Shown here in pieces: positions 47,712 to 59,657 of a DNA stretch of 64,000 nt (its first letter is position 1; each line of letters begins with the position of its first letter). Position numbers and translations under genes: made by a program. The notes under the pieces are model-generated. The model had not been told where the DNA came from and ran no database searches. It saw only the letters and a program-made list of their open reading frames with translations. The stretch comes from Hypomyces perniciosus (lineage: Eukaryota > Ascomycota > Sordariomycetes > Hypocreales > Hypocreaceae), in contig SPDT01000007.1 in assembly GCA_008477525.1 (NCBI GenBank), forward strand, positions 5,952,001 to 6,016,000, read 5' to 3'.

Positions 47712-50355
47712 TCTGCAGTCTAGTGGAGGCAGACTGGATATCTCATTCAATTCATCATGCTCATAAATGAATGCGTGGTGGAATATACACCATCGTGCCC
47801 TAGGATTACAGGGACCGGTCGGACAAGTTCGAAGCAATAGGGAGTCCCGCATACCACCAACCATAAAGAGGTTGATCTCGAAAACTATATAGAGGCATGG
47901 AATTGTGTGTTTGGTTTAGACGGCTGGCGCGTTTTATTTCCAATGGAATATGCCTATAACGATCGACTATAGTGAATGTATTGGTTCCTTAAAGGTGGTG
48001 GGTTCAAGGCGCGTGTGAGGAATCACCAGCTCGTATCACCAGGCGTCAGATAAATATTTTGTCGGGGGTAACTGACATGCCCAACGCACCAGCATTTTTT
48101 CTTGTTAGCTTACCCGAGAAAGGTTGGCTGCTTATTTAAGCAGCTACTGGATTAGGAAAGCACGGGAGTATAAAGACATACAGATAGACCTAGTTTAATA
48201 AACAACAACCTTCTTCCCCCTTCAACACATAACCCCACCTGTGAGAACACAGTCGCTGAGGCGTATGAAGGTAACCGTTGGTTGCTTTTGGCTGCCGGCA
48301 TCATGATCAAATGATCCGCAGTATCTTTTTAGCCCCTACATTACTCAATCGCCGCTTCGTGGTTCTGTCAGGAGCGCGGTTCCCGCGCTCGATACCAGTC
48401 GTTGTGTGTGGGTGTGTGTGTGTGTTTTGGAGTGCCAATTCCCCCTCGACAAAATATTTCCGTAAGATACGACAAAGGCATTCTTCTGTTGATTTAATTA
48501 GTAGATGAAGACGCGTCCGTATGCCTTCTCTGGCATCTGGTTCTCCTTATCGTGGGACAAAAGTGAGGCCTTGATGAAGTAGGAGCCGATGGGAGGGTGA
48601 GGCCGGAACTGTCCGGTAGCTATGTGAATGGGTGTCTCTGTACGGAATAGTTCGCGTTTGATCGTAAAATGCATTTTTATTATCTTATTATTCACTACCT
48701 CTGGTTCTCCTCCGTCATTTTATAGTCACAATCTGGATTAAGCTTAAGCGGCTCGCCATGCATGTGGACATGGATGGTAATAATTTCACCTGGATTTTCA
48801 CACTATTTATGAAAGAAAGCAGTACAGAGTAATGGGGCGATGCATCTCTTCTTCCTGGAGGATAGCTAGGTGTTCTGCCTTGTACGGAGCACCTCCGAGA
48901 CAAGGCCCACTTGGGCGTTATGTGAGCTACGTTCGTTCTGCAGTTGGAAACGAGATCTGTATGGTCTATTCATGCACTGTCATTTCTGACAGAACCCATT
49001 CCGACCAAAGAAAATCCATGTCTACTTACCTTGACAGCAAAAGTGGACCTCGCATAAAAGTGTATATACTGGAGACAGGTCTGAGGAGTTATGACGTCCA
49101 AGGCAAGAAGTACAAGTTGTAGTACATAAATCCGGCCTAGATTCTTGATATTGTCCATAAAACTCCGCACTAAAGCGGTTGTGGGATTGAGTAGTGGGAG
49201 TTTATCTTGGTACTGTGTACGGGCTATAAACTGTCTTTTATGTTATGTTTAGTCTGTACATGTGTTCATGCTACCCTTCCCCACGAAACGCCATCAGCAA
49301 ATAACTTGTCAAATGCAATATAACCTATGCTATTAGCTATAATTGCTGAGGTGTACACTTCACTTTTGCTGGTCTAGTATAACGGTTTAGCATAACTGCC
49401 GCCAGTATATCTTCAGTTATGCCTAAGGCTTTAGCCAATATATACCTACCATTCACCGCTCCCCATGTGGTCATAGATATAAAAGATCACACCACTCTTC
49501 CCTTGCACCCTACGCTAATGCACACTGGTATATCGTGACGGCGTCTCCAAGGGTCCGTATGGTATGACAAAGTCATCAATAAGGAACTTCCGCGGCTGCG
49601 CAAGGCGTGTACGGAGGTGTATCCGGCCTCTGACCAGAAAAGGGGCCTCTCACATTTCAACCACCGTCATTGTCGGTAAGCGTCACCACACGCGCAAAGC
49701 AACAATAACATGCGGCTACTGCCCAGGAAACAAGAACTATTCAAGGTCAAGGCGGTCTATAAATCACGACCCAGAAGTGATAAGATGAGAGTGATAAATC
49801 TTTATTGATCCAAAGCGTAAATAGCGGATCATATAGGGTTTGCTTGACTGATTGTTGGAGGGAGATGATGGCTGCCGCGAAAGTCTAGCCACTATTATTG
49901 ATAACACTAATCACACACAGTAACTGGAAGAAACAGGCTAACCAGCAGCGAGCGGGTGGAACCAGTTTCAAATTGTGATAATATACGAAGTAATGGCCCT
50001 CCCCCCTCGGATATTATTTGCCAGGATCGGGTGAAACTTTTATAGGCGTGCACCCCTTCTATATTAACTGCATCATAGAAATAGGGGAGACACAAGAGTC
50101 GGGTCCAGGCCTAATACTAGGCAAGCAGAGTCTAGACCGAGAGAAAAATGGTACTCGTACTCTATAAATGGAAGACAACAGGGCCCCTTCCGAAAATATA
50201 CGAATTACTGTAGCAGTAATAGAATAGCCAACCTCCTACGAAAAGCTGCTCTCCAAGTTACTTCTTCAGCGCTACTACCTTTTATCACGGAGAGGGGCAT
50301 CTACCTATACAGCTTACTACTTACGGCTTGCTACTCACGGCGAGCGGCCGCAACG
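47712..50355. other. 2.6 kb intergenic region
   Basis: No gene is supported. It includes a GT-rich run at about 48401-48426. A minus-strand frame near 48498-48695 has no recognisable motif. Confidence 0.5.
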
Positions 50356-51580
50356 ATGAGCAATACCTCAAGTACAGTCAGCGTGGTGCCGCCACTGCCA
50401 CATAGCACAATACGCACGATTGAAATCGCTATAGTGATTATCTGCTTCGTACTCGCCACTATTCTATTTATAATCCGGGCTTATGTCAGGGTTATTATTT
50501 GCCGCAAGGTCCTAGTCGAGGATTGTATGTGCCCGAAGTTGGCCCCTGACCCTTAATGGATTCTGCGTAATATTGATGCATAATATCCTGCTTAGGCACA
50601 TGTTTAGTGGGATGGGTATGACCTTTTAGAGACCAAACTCTTGCCCAGTGTTTTACTAACTGGCGCAGGTCCTGTTCCTTGCGTTTACTGCGACGATTTT
50701 CCACAGTAGGTATCCAACTTGAGACCCGTTTGAATCTCACCTGCTAAAACAGAGGTGAAGGGATCCATTATGGAGAAGGTTACCATGTCTGGGATCTAAC
50801 GCAAGAAAACTATATTCAAATACAGAAGGTGAGACAGGTGAGCTACCCAACCGATCCAGAGGAATCCAGTACTTACACCAACACTATACTGTAGTGGCTC
50901 TATATCTCTACGCTCTTCTACTGCCCGGCCGCCTACTTCACGAAGGTCACTCTCTTGCTGCTTATCGCTCGCGTGTTCGCAGTAGAGAGGAACTTAACGA
51001 AGGGAATCCACATATTCATCGTAGCCCTCCTAATCGCCTATTTGCCTATTCAGATCACTAAAACCCTTATCTGCCTCCCTATCCAGGCGTTTTGGAATCC
51101 GTTGATAAAGAATGCCAGATGTCTCCAACTGCCGAAGGTGGTGATAGCAGACCAATGTCTGGCCCTAGTCACCGATTTTGTTATCTTGTTCATACCAGTG
51201 CCCTTGATCTGGTCCCTGCGTTTTCCTCTGCGGAGGAAGATCAAGATAGCATTGCTGCTCGGTGCTGGCGGAATTGTAGGTGCTATGTCGATCTATCGGC
51301 TATATCAGTTTTTTAGCATCCAGCTATATACCGATTTTACAACGATGTTTATTCCAGTCGATCTTCTTACGTAAGTAACTTGTCCTGATATTATCACCGT
51401 GGCCTATGACTGGTTGAAGTGCTACCAGGTTTATATATTGACGCAAACAGAATGACCGAACTCACAGTCGGGCTTTCATGCGCCTGTCTCCCGTCCGTTA
51501 ACCTCCTTGTCGAGAGATATTCCCTACGTATAAGAAGACCTTACATATCTGGACCGCCCATGCCCACTATAATCGCATGA
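50356..51580 (+). pseudogene. Rhodopsin-domain membrane protein with an internal stop
   Basis: Five exons can be joined in phase: 50356-50524, 50649-50709, 50753-50828, 50895-51370 and 51451-51580, 303 codons plus stop. The only obstacle is TAA at 50657-50659, inside the second exon (LFY-stop-LAQVLFLAF). Family features are clear: VLVED after helix 1, EGYHVWDLTQENYIQIQK, WLYISTLFYCPAAYFTKVTLL, and QAFWNPLIKNARC. Using a later acceptor (GCGCAG at 50670) avoids the TAA but breaks the phase. A premature stop is therefore the simplest reading. It belongs to the same family as the gene at 9163-10388. If the stop is a sequence error, the gene would be intact. Confidence 0.72.
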
Positions 51581-52018
51581 CTAGTGGCAGACGCAGGAAA
51601 AGATATTATCCCTAGACCAGCGAGCTCGCAAGCAGAAATCATGAGACTTGGCACTGCTTCCAAGCTGTCAGCAAGTAGATGAATAGCCTATATATAGTGG
51701 AAGAAACACATACTCCTTCAATGGCGGGTAAATTAATTGATAGTGACTAGGGATGGGGGAGGAAGAAGAAGACACAAAGCGTTGGCGCCAACTTGAACAG
51801 GCCCAACATCAACAATAAGTAAGTGAGCTTCCCAATATAAATACTAGATGGTAATTAATATATATTTATAACTGCCTCCAACTTCCCCGCCACTGTCAAC
51901 ACGGAAGAAGCATTTGAATAATCCAGATAGTGACTACGTGCAACAAAATAAAGTTTTGCGATGATTATGAATGCAGCTCACTAAACTACTCTTTCGAGCT
52001 TTGCATCAAGCTCTACTT
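51581..52018. other. A/T-rich intergenic region
   Basis: 3' flanks of converging genes. No gene is supported. Confidence 0.5.
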
Positions 52019-52701
52019 CTATGTACGGCGAGCCTTTGTGAGTATAAGATCGTGATTCAGCTCATCTACGGTTCCGGCCTCAACTTCACATCCGATTCCC
52101 AACAACTTTTTCCGGACACCGTCTTTGGAAAAATTGATAAACATCTTGGTCTATAGAAGAAATATTAGCTTCGCAATGAACGCAATGACTTGTCACTATT
52201 GATTCTTACCTTGATTTTACCATCGTCTGGCGACCATATAATGAAGATTAATTTGTTTCTATATGACAAATCGTCTCAGTTAGTTGGTGGGTTGGAATTA
52301 AGAAGCAGAGAGGTGAAGATGAGCCCAAAATAAACCCGATGTGTCGAATGATAATATAAATGACGAAAAGGGGAGAGAGAAAGTTATGCGCACCTATCTC
52401 CACCATCTTTAGCTGTGAATGGAAAATCATAGACAACGAATCGGGCCTAAAAAGAAAGAAAAAGGTTAGAATGGATTTGACAGTGTGTACTCGAAGGAAG
52501 AATCAATTCCAACAGAAGTAATGGCGTACATCATTAAGGCTCTCAAGCTTGCTTACGAAGCTGTCCCAATCGTTGTCGCTGGAGGCTTCGTCGAAGACTA
52601 CCTCTCTACCGGTATCGTTCATCTTCAAGAGGACATAGCGGTGCTGTTTACCAAATTTAAGCTCTTGGTACTTAGTCAAAACCTCGTCCGAGACAGACAA
52701 T
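52019..52701 (-). CDS. Divergent cofilin/ADF, multi-exon, 5' end unresolved
   Basis: Four exons join in phase: 52701-52530, 52446-52394, 52258-52210 and 52150-52019, ending at TAG. They read SVSDEVLTKYQELKFGKQHR, EVVFDEASSDNDWDSF, ARFVVYDFPFTAKDGGDR, NKLIFIIWSPDDGKIK and TKMFINFSKDGVRKKLLGI, in the order of the actin-depolymerising factor fold. The IIWSPD and KTKM..FSKDGVR segments are the actin-binding part. The first codons lie upstream: an ASG-coding octamer near 52824 could be a micro-exon, but I cannot fix the start. Cofilins sever and depolymerise actin filaments in the cytoplasm. The sequence is unusually divergent, so it is probably an extra copy rather than the essential housekeeping gene. 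The multiple tiny exons hide it from simple frame scanning. Confidence 0.8.
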
Positions 52702-54151
52702 CTGCAGGGGATAAGAACATATTAGTGATTGATTGAAGGGCACGAAACTGGCATAAAGTGATAGGTAGGCGGCGGTGAATGGCCGAAGGGAGGTGGCTCC
52801 GCGACGAAGAAATTGAAATACCGACCCAGAAGCCTACGGATAAATTCAGCGGTTAGCGGATATCCCTACCTATAGAGGCAGATTGGTGTTCTTCACCATG
52901 GCTCTGATGTGTGCTGGATCTTAGGGAGCAGTTATAGGCCTGATACACTAAGAGGTTGTCTTAAGAAGAATAGGCAGGATGATGAACCAGTTGCTAATAA
53001 TCTGGGGGACACTCTGTATTTATAATGGACAGAGTAATACAACATCATGTGCCACAGGCTGGTTTTCTTCACTCAACACGGACGATGCCCAAGAGCTGTG
53101 GAGAGCTGAACAGAGCGGGGAGCGGTTAGTCTAAAACTTCCCGATCCGCGTTTAATACGATATGCCAGTTAGTACTAAGCGGTAATAGTATTAGTTGTGA
53201 GTAGCGTCATGCACATCGGCTAGGCTTCATGGGCAAGTTGTCGCACTAAGATATCACTTCAAGTGAGAGGCCGTGGGATGTGGAGTATATTGAACTTGGT
53301 GTACGAAGTATTCATCATTCATTATTGGTAGGGTAGATTCGTTAACCTTCAGTAGGTGAGTTCACTACGTAATATGCACATAGGGAGTGCATGCAGACAC
53401 TTGGCTCTTTGATTGTTCGGGCATAAAGTTACATTGCATGACAGCTTCAAAATAAACCGTAAACATACGAAGTACACCGATTATCTTCGGGCTTAGGCTG
53501 GCTGGCTGGCTGAACAACCCCGCGATAAGCGGGCTCTTGCAAATCAAGCGTCACAACATCACTTCTGGGCCACACACACTTAACTTATCTGTGGTTCTGC
53601 AGCTCCGTGTCGACATACTGAGGAGAAAGAGGCATGTTTGAATCATGACATGAAGAAAAGGTTCTCTATATTGTTTGTGCTTCCGGGGCGATGTGCTGCT
53701 TGTGTCTCTATGATGTGTGTTCAGCGGAGGGGGAGGGTCTGATGATTTTCACCAAGTCTTTCTTTCTCCGCACGATCGATCCTATTTGAGTCCAATCTTC
53801 CGACAAAAGCGGAGTGGATTATCCATCCAACACACAGTTGCGCGTGAGATATACGTGGGGCACTCGTACAGCACTCCGCATCTGGGTAATTATACAAACA
53901 GGACGTGGATACGTCACCTAGGGAATGTCTCAGGGGCGGAACTCGAGGACCGCGACGGGCCAGTAGGATTCAAATGGCGGGAGATGATGTCTCTCACCCT
54001 TACATAGACGCGCGATTAAAAAAACAAGAAATCACAGGACGGACCCTCGTGAGAGATACGGCCATAAGATTCCTCTTTCTACCCCTACAGCCCTCATCAT
54101 TCGTTTGTGCAAATTGCTCACCAAACTTCCGCGGGAACGACACCAACAACC
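52702..54151. other. Intergenic region, cofilin 5' end probably inside
   Basis: The start of the cofilin transcript on the minus strand is probably within the first 250 bp. The rest shows no supported gene; a plus-strand frame at 53717-54007 has no motif. Confidence 0.4.
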
Positions 54152-56108
54152 ATGACAGCAAGGAAAACACGCAAGTTCCCGCAGAACCCTGTCCTGATCA
54201 AATTGCTCGCTGCCGCACAGCAAACACCGGACACCGAAAAGATCGTTTATGATGTCTTTGGTTTTGAGAAGAGTTACCCAGAGCTGCTTGGTGACATTAT
54301 GGAGACGTGCGATATCCTCCGTTCGCAGTTGCCAACATCAGCATTGAATGAGCGAGGAATCTTCCGTGATGAAAGCGCATATGTTGCCATTCTCGCAAGG
54401 AGTGGTTATGAGTTCCTGGTGGCTTTTTTCGCTATTCAAGCAATGGGCGGCGCATGCACGCCCCTAGGTGAGTACGAGTATACTCCTCAACTTGAGTCGG
54501 CATATACCGGAAAACCAACCGATCGCTTCCAGGCACTGGCATCCTTCCCGAAGAGGCACAGTACTTTCTTTCAAAAACGAAGGCGACCTGTATGCTGGCG
54601 GGAAGAGACAGTATAAAGAAGGCTAAAGAGATCTGCGCCTATCTCCATGAGCACGAGGGCTCACGACACTTGGCATTGCTTCCAATTATCTGTAATGCAG
54701 AGCCATTGAGGAGTAGTGATGTCGAGATTGACGAAACTCTTCAAATAGACCCAGACGGACCAGGCTTGGCATTATTTACATCAGGCACTACAGGGCGCCC
54801 GAAAGGTGTAGTATTACTAAAACGACTTTTCTCCATGACAGAACTTGCCGAACCAGGCAGTGCAGCCATGAACTGCCGTCCAAGTCACTGGATTGGTGGT
54901 ACGATGGGTCTAGTTGAGCCCGTGATTACAGGGAAGAAGCTTTATACTCTCGGGGCAAAAAACGAGAAAGCTCTTGCAGAGGCTACCTTGGAGGCCTTCA
55001 AAAACCACCCGATTACCCACGCGTTGTTCACCCCGGGGTTATTGCGGGGGATGAGGGACTACATGACTGGCCAGAGCGGAGAGCTATCCAAAGACGATAA
55101 GGTGAAATACTCTAGCTACTTTAAGTGCTTACCTGCGATCTGGTGCTCCTCTGCCACGGTTGAGCCGTCAACGATGAAGTTTTGGACTGATTTGACGGGC
55201 TTACCGTTTTGGAATTTATATGGCGCGACAGAGTTGGGAGAGATTGTAGCCGTGTCGACATCAGCCATTCCGGTAAGCACTTATCTAAACTATCTACTTC
55301 ATATATGCACGCATAAAAGCTAACAGATGTGCAAAGGGCTCGATTGGAAAGCCATTGGGCAACGTCAACATCAAGTTGTCGGAAGGGGATCGTGGTGAAA
55401 TCTGTGTCAAGAGCCCGACGATGTTTACGCAGTACGTCTACATTCACTGAAACAACCGCCAGGCTAGTAGTGCATTAATAACCCCCACAGTTACATTGGT
55501 GATGAAGAATTAACCCAGGCCGCATTCGACGAAGAAGGGTACTACAAGACTGGAGACCTTGCTGAGTTCAAGGACGGCGAATATAGATTCGTTGGTCGAG
55601 CAAACGCTGACTGTGAGTTCTGTCAATATTCACGTTCCATTAGGACAGAAGCTAAAATCGCAATTCAGTTGTGAACTGTAGTATCTTTCGTTTCTCAACA
55701 TTGGTTGTTGAGAATAGTTTAATGAACCTACCATGCATCTCTGAGGCATGCGTTCTTGCGGTGCCAGACCACGAAGCAAGACAGCTCTGCGGAGCTCTTG
55801 TTCGGCTTAGACATGACCACATGCTGGTGGAGGAAAAACACCTGGCCCAGATTAGGTCCGATCTCCGCAGTAGCCTGGCTCCTTTCATGATGCCCATTCT
55901 TCTTCGTGTTCTGATGGACGGAGAAGAGCTGCCGCGTACGGACTCCGGGAAGCCTCTAAAGAAGCAGATTCTGAAAGACTACTTCGGGACCACGGACTGG
56001 TTCTCAGCAAAGAATGCCCCAGAAACAGTGGAGCAATGGACTGTGCCGCCGAAAGCTGGGGGTGAGATTAAGCCATGGGACTGGTGTGGTCTGCAACTTG
56101 CTGATTAG
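54152..56108 (+). CDS. Adenylate-forming enzyme (acyl-CoA synthetase-like)
   Basis: Five exons, 54152-54467, 54533-55272, 55337-55431, 55491-55612 and 55669-56108, are phase-consistent and give 570 aa. Core motifs: FTSGTTGRPKG at about 187-197 (phosphate loop), NLYGATE, YYKTGDLAEF with FVGRAN (ATP ribose and hinge), and the C-terminal PRTDSGKPLKKQIL with the catalytic Lys. The protein activates a carboxylic acid as its adenylate and probably loads CoA. No carrier domain follows, so it is a stand-alone ligase. There is no SKL-type peroxisomal end (it ends LAD). The substrate is unknown. The third exon uses the acceptor GCAAAG rather than the nearer AACAG, because only that keeps the frame. Confidence 0.88.
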
Positions 56109-56417
56109 GTCTCTACTATATTATTCCTAGCGGTTGTTTAAAACTTCCAGTTTCCTTGCGCAATTTCTAACCAAGTGTCCACTAAACTTTCAACTCTCCT
56201 TCCTAGGTTAATGCCCACCAAGTCCGAACTAGGGGACCCTACATTCGGGGTTTTTGGGCGCATACAAGTTCTCGAGAGCGTGTCAAGGAGGGATACAGAC
56301 AAATTGCAAATAGATTGGATCTACCTTGGCAATACTCTTCTAAGTCCAGTTTGCTACCGATGGAGAAGCTAGATTCCAATAGTCTTCCCAGTGCATTCCT
56401 ACGAATGGCTGCTCATG
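56109..56417. other. Intergenic region
   Basis: 3' flanks of converging genes. Nothing is supported. Confidence 0.5.
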
Positions 56418-57926
56418 CTACATCACAGTACACTGTTCTCCGGGAGTATTCACCCTAGGCCCCCTCTCAATAAACCCAAAGCTAAGCACGTTGTAATTTC
56501 CAACATTGATGTTCATTCTCATATGCTGCAGGCATACTGCAAGGCCTTGATGGCCGTTCTTGACAGCCAAATGCACTGGCATCTCACCAGTCCCGCATTG
56601 TGCGTCGAAATTGCCACCGCGATTGACGAGAAATTTGATGACTAGTCCTTGTCCGGAGCAGGGCGCGAGATGCAATGGTGTGCAACCCCAAATGCTGCTG
56701 GCGTTGATATCAGCGCCTCCGCTGAGCAATACACACATAGTTTCAAGCCCCCCTGCTAACGCGGCAAGATGAAGCGGCCGCCCCTGGTCGGTGCAGTCTT
56801 GGCAGAGCAGTTCTATCGTCTTGCACTTGTACATCATGCCGAAACTCCATCTGAGGAAGAGCTTGAATCTGTAAGCCAAGATCCCACATCGTTTGGCTCT
56901 GTGGCAGTGCATTTTGGTATTGGGCCGGCGTATTCTGATCTTGAATGTGTAATACTTGGTACCGAGTGCGAACGGGATATGACTTGATGCTCTACCGTTG
57001 ATGTTCCTTGAAGCTGGAATCCCTGGGTCCCTGTCTGTTGATCCTGCACCTCTTGCCTGAGGACATATTGGCTATCGCGCTCTTCGTTGACAATCGCTTC
57101 GCGTGCTTGATAATCTGAGTTTTGATGAATCTCAAACTCTGCCTCTTCGAACAATTCGTTTCTTTCGTGAAGATACTCTACATTAACATCATTTATATGA
57201 GTACGCCCTTAATCGATAGCTTCGTCTTGCGTCTGATCATCTGAATCTTCACTGGTTTCAGATTCGGTTTCGCCATCCGAATCGTTGCTTCCGTGATTGG
57301 ACCCTCACCAATTTTGGATGCTCATTCTCCCAGTCGCCATTTTCATCAAGGTCAAGAAGCTGTCCCGATTTGCTGTCTTCATCATGAGGGTGTTCATGGT
57401 TGATGTGCTTGACGTGTGTTATATCCATGATCATGCATGCCTGATCAACTCCAAAGGCATTCTTCAGCTCCTTCCCCTTCCGATCCTCAAAATCCCCCAA
57501 CGTAGCAATATCCCCTATTTGGTCAAAATATTCGATTAGGTAGTCTATGATGCGTATTCTCTTGCGGTGTCTAGGCGCGAGTTTTAGTTCCACATCATGA
57601 AAGTTTGGCTGTGCGCCAAGCAAACGCAGCTCGTCTTCATTCACGGTATCCGAGCTAAACCCTTCAATGGCAATTTTGTAATTTTTCACAGCCTCATTTT
57701 TACTCTCATGACTTGGGATCATTGAGCAGGCATTGGCGAGATAAATTGCAGCTAGGGATGTCTGCAAATCCATTGTCGTCGTTTTAGGGGAAGACTTCTT
57801 TAAAGAGTTCTAGCATATAATAAGAGCTTTGGCATACATATCCTTGGCATACATATCCTTGGCCTTAGTGAAGCTTTCTGTCTCGAGAGATATTGCGCCA
57901 AGAGTCTGCGCTGCCTTCCCTGTCCC
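56418..57926 (-). pseudogene. Remnant of a TPR/ankyrin-repeat gene
   Basis: Reading from the high-coordinate end, TPR-like sequence (AAQTLGAISLETESFTKAKD then AKALIIC) ends at a TAG. A new piece (TSLAAIYLANACSMIPS through LGDFEDRKGKELKNAFGVD) follows, and then an acidic tail in another frame. After two stops and a frame change there is a hydrophilic stretch. The last piece (56418-56912) holds about three ankyrin repeats (GRPLHLAALAGGLETMCVLL, GCTPLHLAPCSGQGL, MPVHLAVKNGHQ). A 15 bp tandem duplication in the first piece adds KDMYA. Together this looks like a decayed repeat protein or two neighbouring ones. Fungal proteins with such repeats often belong to NLR-like or self-recognition families, but no nucleotide-binding domain is visible here. 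Confidence 0.6.
57831..57860. repeat. 15 bp tandem duplication
   Basis: Two perfect head-to-tail copies of GGCATACATATCCTT. On the minus strand each adds five residues (KDMYA) within the decayed TPR segment. Confidence 0.9.
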
Positions 57927-57979
57927 GCTTTTATGTATTCATCATTCACAACAACTGCGCCTCTGGTCTCCATTCCGAG

Positions 57980-59657
57980 TTATGGGCTGAGAGCGTCAGA
58001 GTCTATAGTATAGACAGAAGAGCTATTGGAATCGGTAAGGCTTCCATTCCCCTTGTTGATCTCCTTCTCCTTTGTTGACTCAGATGCTGCGTCACCAACC
58101 CTGTGTGCCTTCTCTTCCGTCTCGCCAAGTGTCGGCTCCAACTCGGACACAGCAGAGGCTATCTCCTCAACACTATTTCTTTTTACTCCGTCTCTTTTTA
58201 GGTCAACTTCCTCAAACTCGGGCTTCACGGGCCGAGAGACAATCCTTGGTGGCAACGGCGGGGGCACACGTGCTGCGATATTTACAACACCAGCCGAGGC
58301 ATTGATAGATTGCGGTCTCGACACTGTAGTTAGCGCGACCAAAATTTCGGACTTCTCTTCCTCCCAATGGTTGGAGCTGTCGGAGATAGGACTTGTGATG
58401 GGTGTTATTATGACTTCATCTGTCTGCGTTCCAGCATCAGAGGCCGTATAAGGTCGATCCATACTCCACGTCCTGTGAGAATTGGGGGTTGATGTGTAGC
58501 TGTCGCGGCTGCTTCTCGCTTCAGATGTATCCATGCTCTGTCGATGAAATCGGGTATAGATTGGACTTGAAGGACTCGGACTGTATTCAAATTGCCGACT
58601 TGACGGTCTCGAACGAGTTCCAGCTTCGAGGATTTCGAGCCCCTCCTTTTGCAGAGCATGTACACCAAATGGATCTGGATCGTCGGGTTCTGGGATGCCA
58701 AATATCTTGCCATCACCGGGAGCGTCAACATTGACATCGCCTGGTGCTGGCTGTCCTTCCAGCTCCTCCATCAGCTCTGCGTCGACATCAGTACGACCCT
58801 CTGCAGCCTTTAATGTCTCCATCAGCATTTTGATCTCCGGTGGTTGATGGCGCGCTTTCCCAGCCAGAATATCAGCAACTCCTATCGTCTCGCCATAAAA
58901 GCGCGCGTTCTCGTCCGTACGCTCGATAACAACCGTGCCGTCGACTTGGACACCGGCGTAGAAACCCCGAGATTTAAGGTAAGTAAATACGGGTCTGTTC
59001 ACTTCTTTCCATTTACCATCGTTCTCAAGAACTCCGCCAATCCCAACAGGACCAGCGACTGCGCTGACCTCGCCACCCAGCGTAGCTCTGATCTTGGTGA
59101 AAGCCTCGAGAGCTTTGCGATTGTTGATGACGAGCACACAATCATAGATATCCACACCAACGAGGAAACCCAGTCCAGCTGTGTGAAGTAAGATGCCGGA
59201 GGGAGGAGACCACGATCCATTCTCTGTTCGTGCAACCAAGACGCCGGAACCTCCGGCTCCAGAGACCCATAAACCAGTGCGCATAGTGGTGAAGATAGCA
59301 AGACCAACAGCGTTCTGTATGACCTTTTGTGGAATCCTCTTCAAGACTCGCTGTTTCTGCTTTGGGCCAGCCTGATCGTTTGGCTGCTCGTCTTCGGTAT
59401 AGAAGCCATCCTCTGCGCGGTGTCATCCGTCAGTATAAGCGTGCAGTCACAACAGTAACTATTAAATACCCACTGCAGAATGATCTCAGAATCCTGGCAG
59501 CTTTGTCGCTTTCCTTGTCCAATGTTGTCGGCCAGAAGGCTTCGCTGCCAATGCGGTTGGAGAGTCTGTTAACCGGCGCCCCGAGCTTATCAGCCCACCC
59601 CCAGACTTTGTCGAAGCCTTTCTTGCTCTGGGTCTTGGTCTTGTCCCAAGACGGCAT
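57980..59657 (-). CDS. Ysc84-type SYLF-domain protein
   Basis: Exons 59657-59474 and 59412-57980 join in phase 1 (intron GTGGGT..GCGCAG, 61 nt) to give 538 aa. The start MPSWDKTKTQSKKGFDKVWG and the SYLF (DUF500) region follow: IPQKVIQNAVGLAIFTTMRTG, GSGVLVARTENGSWSPPSGI, GVDIYDCVLVINN, VSAVAGPVGIGG and YLKSRGFYAGVQVDG. This domain binds phosphoinositides and actin in yeast Ysc84 and human SH3YL1 and acts in endocytosis. The second half is disordered, Ser/Pro-rich, with a PPPLPPR proline motif, and lacks the SH3 domain of yeast Ysc84. The PPPLPPR could instead be an SH3 ligand. The upstream in-frame ATGs were not preferred because MPSWDK is the usual family start. Confidence 0.92.

Noticed and set aside
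48498..48695. Minus-strand 65-codon frame
   Set aside because: No recognisable motif; ends in intergenic A/T-rich DNA.
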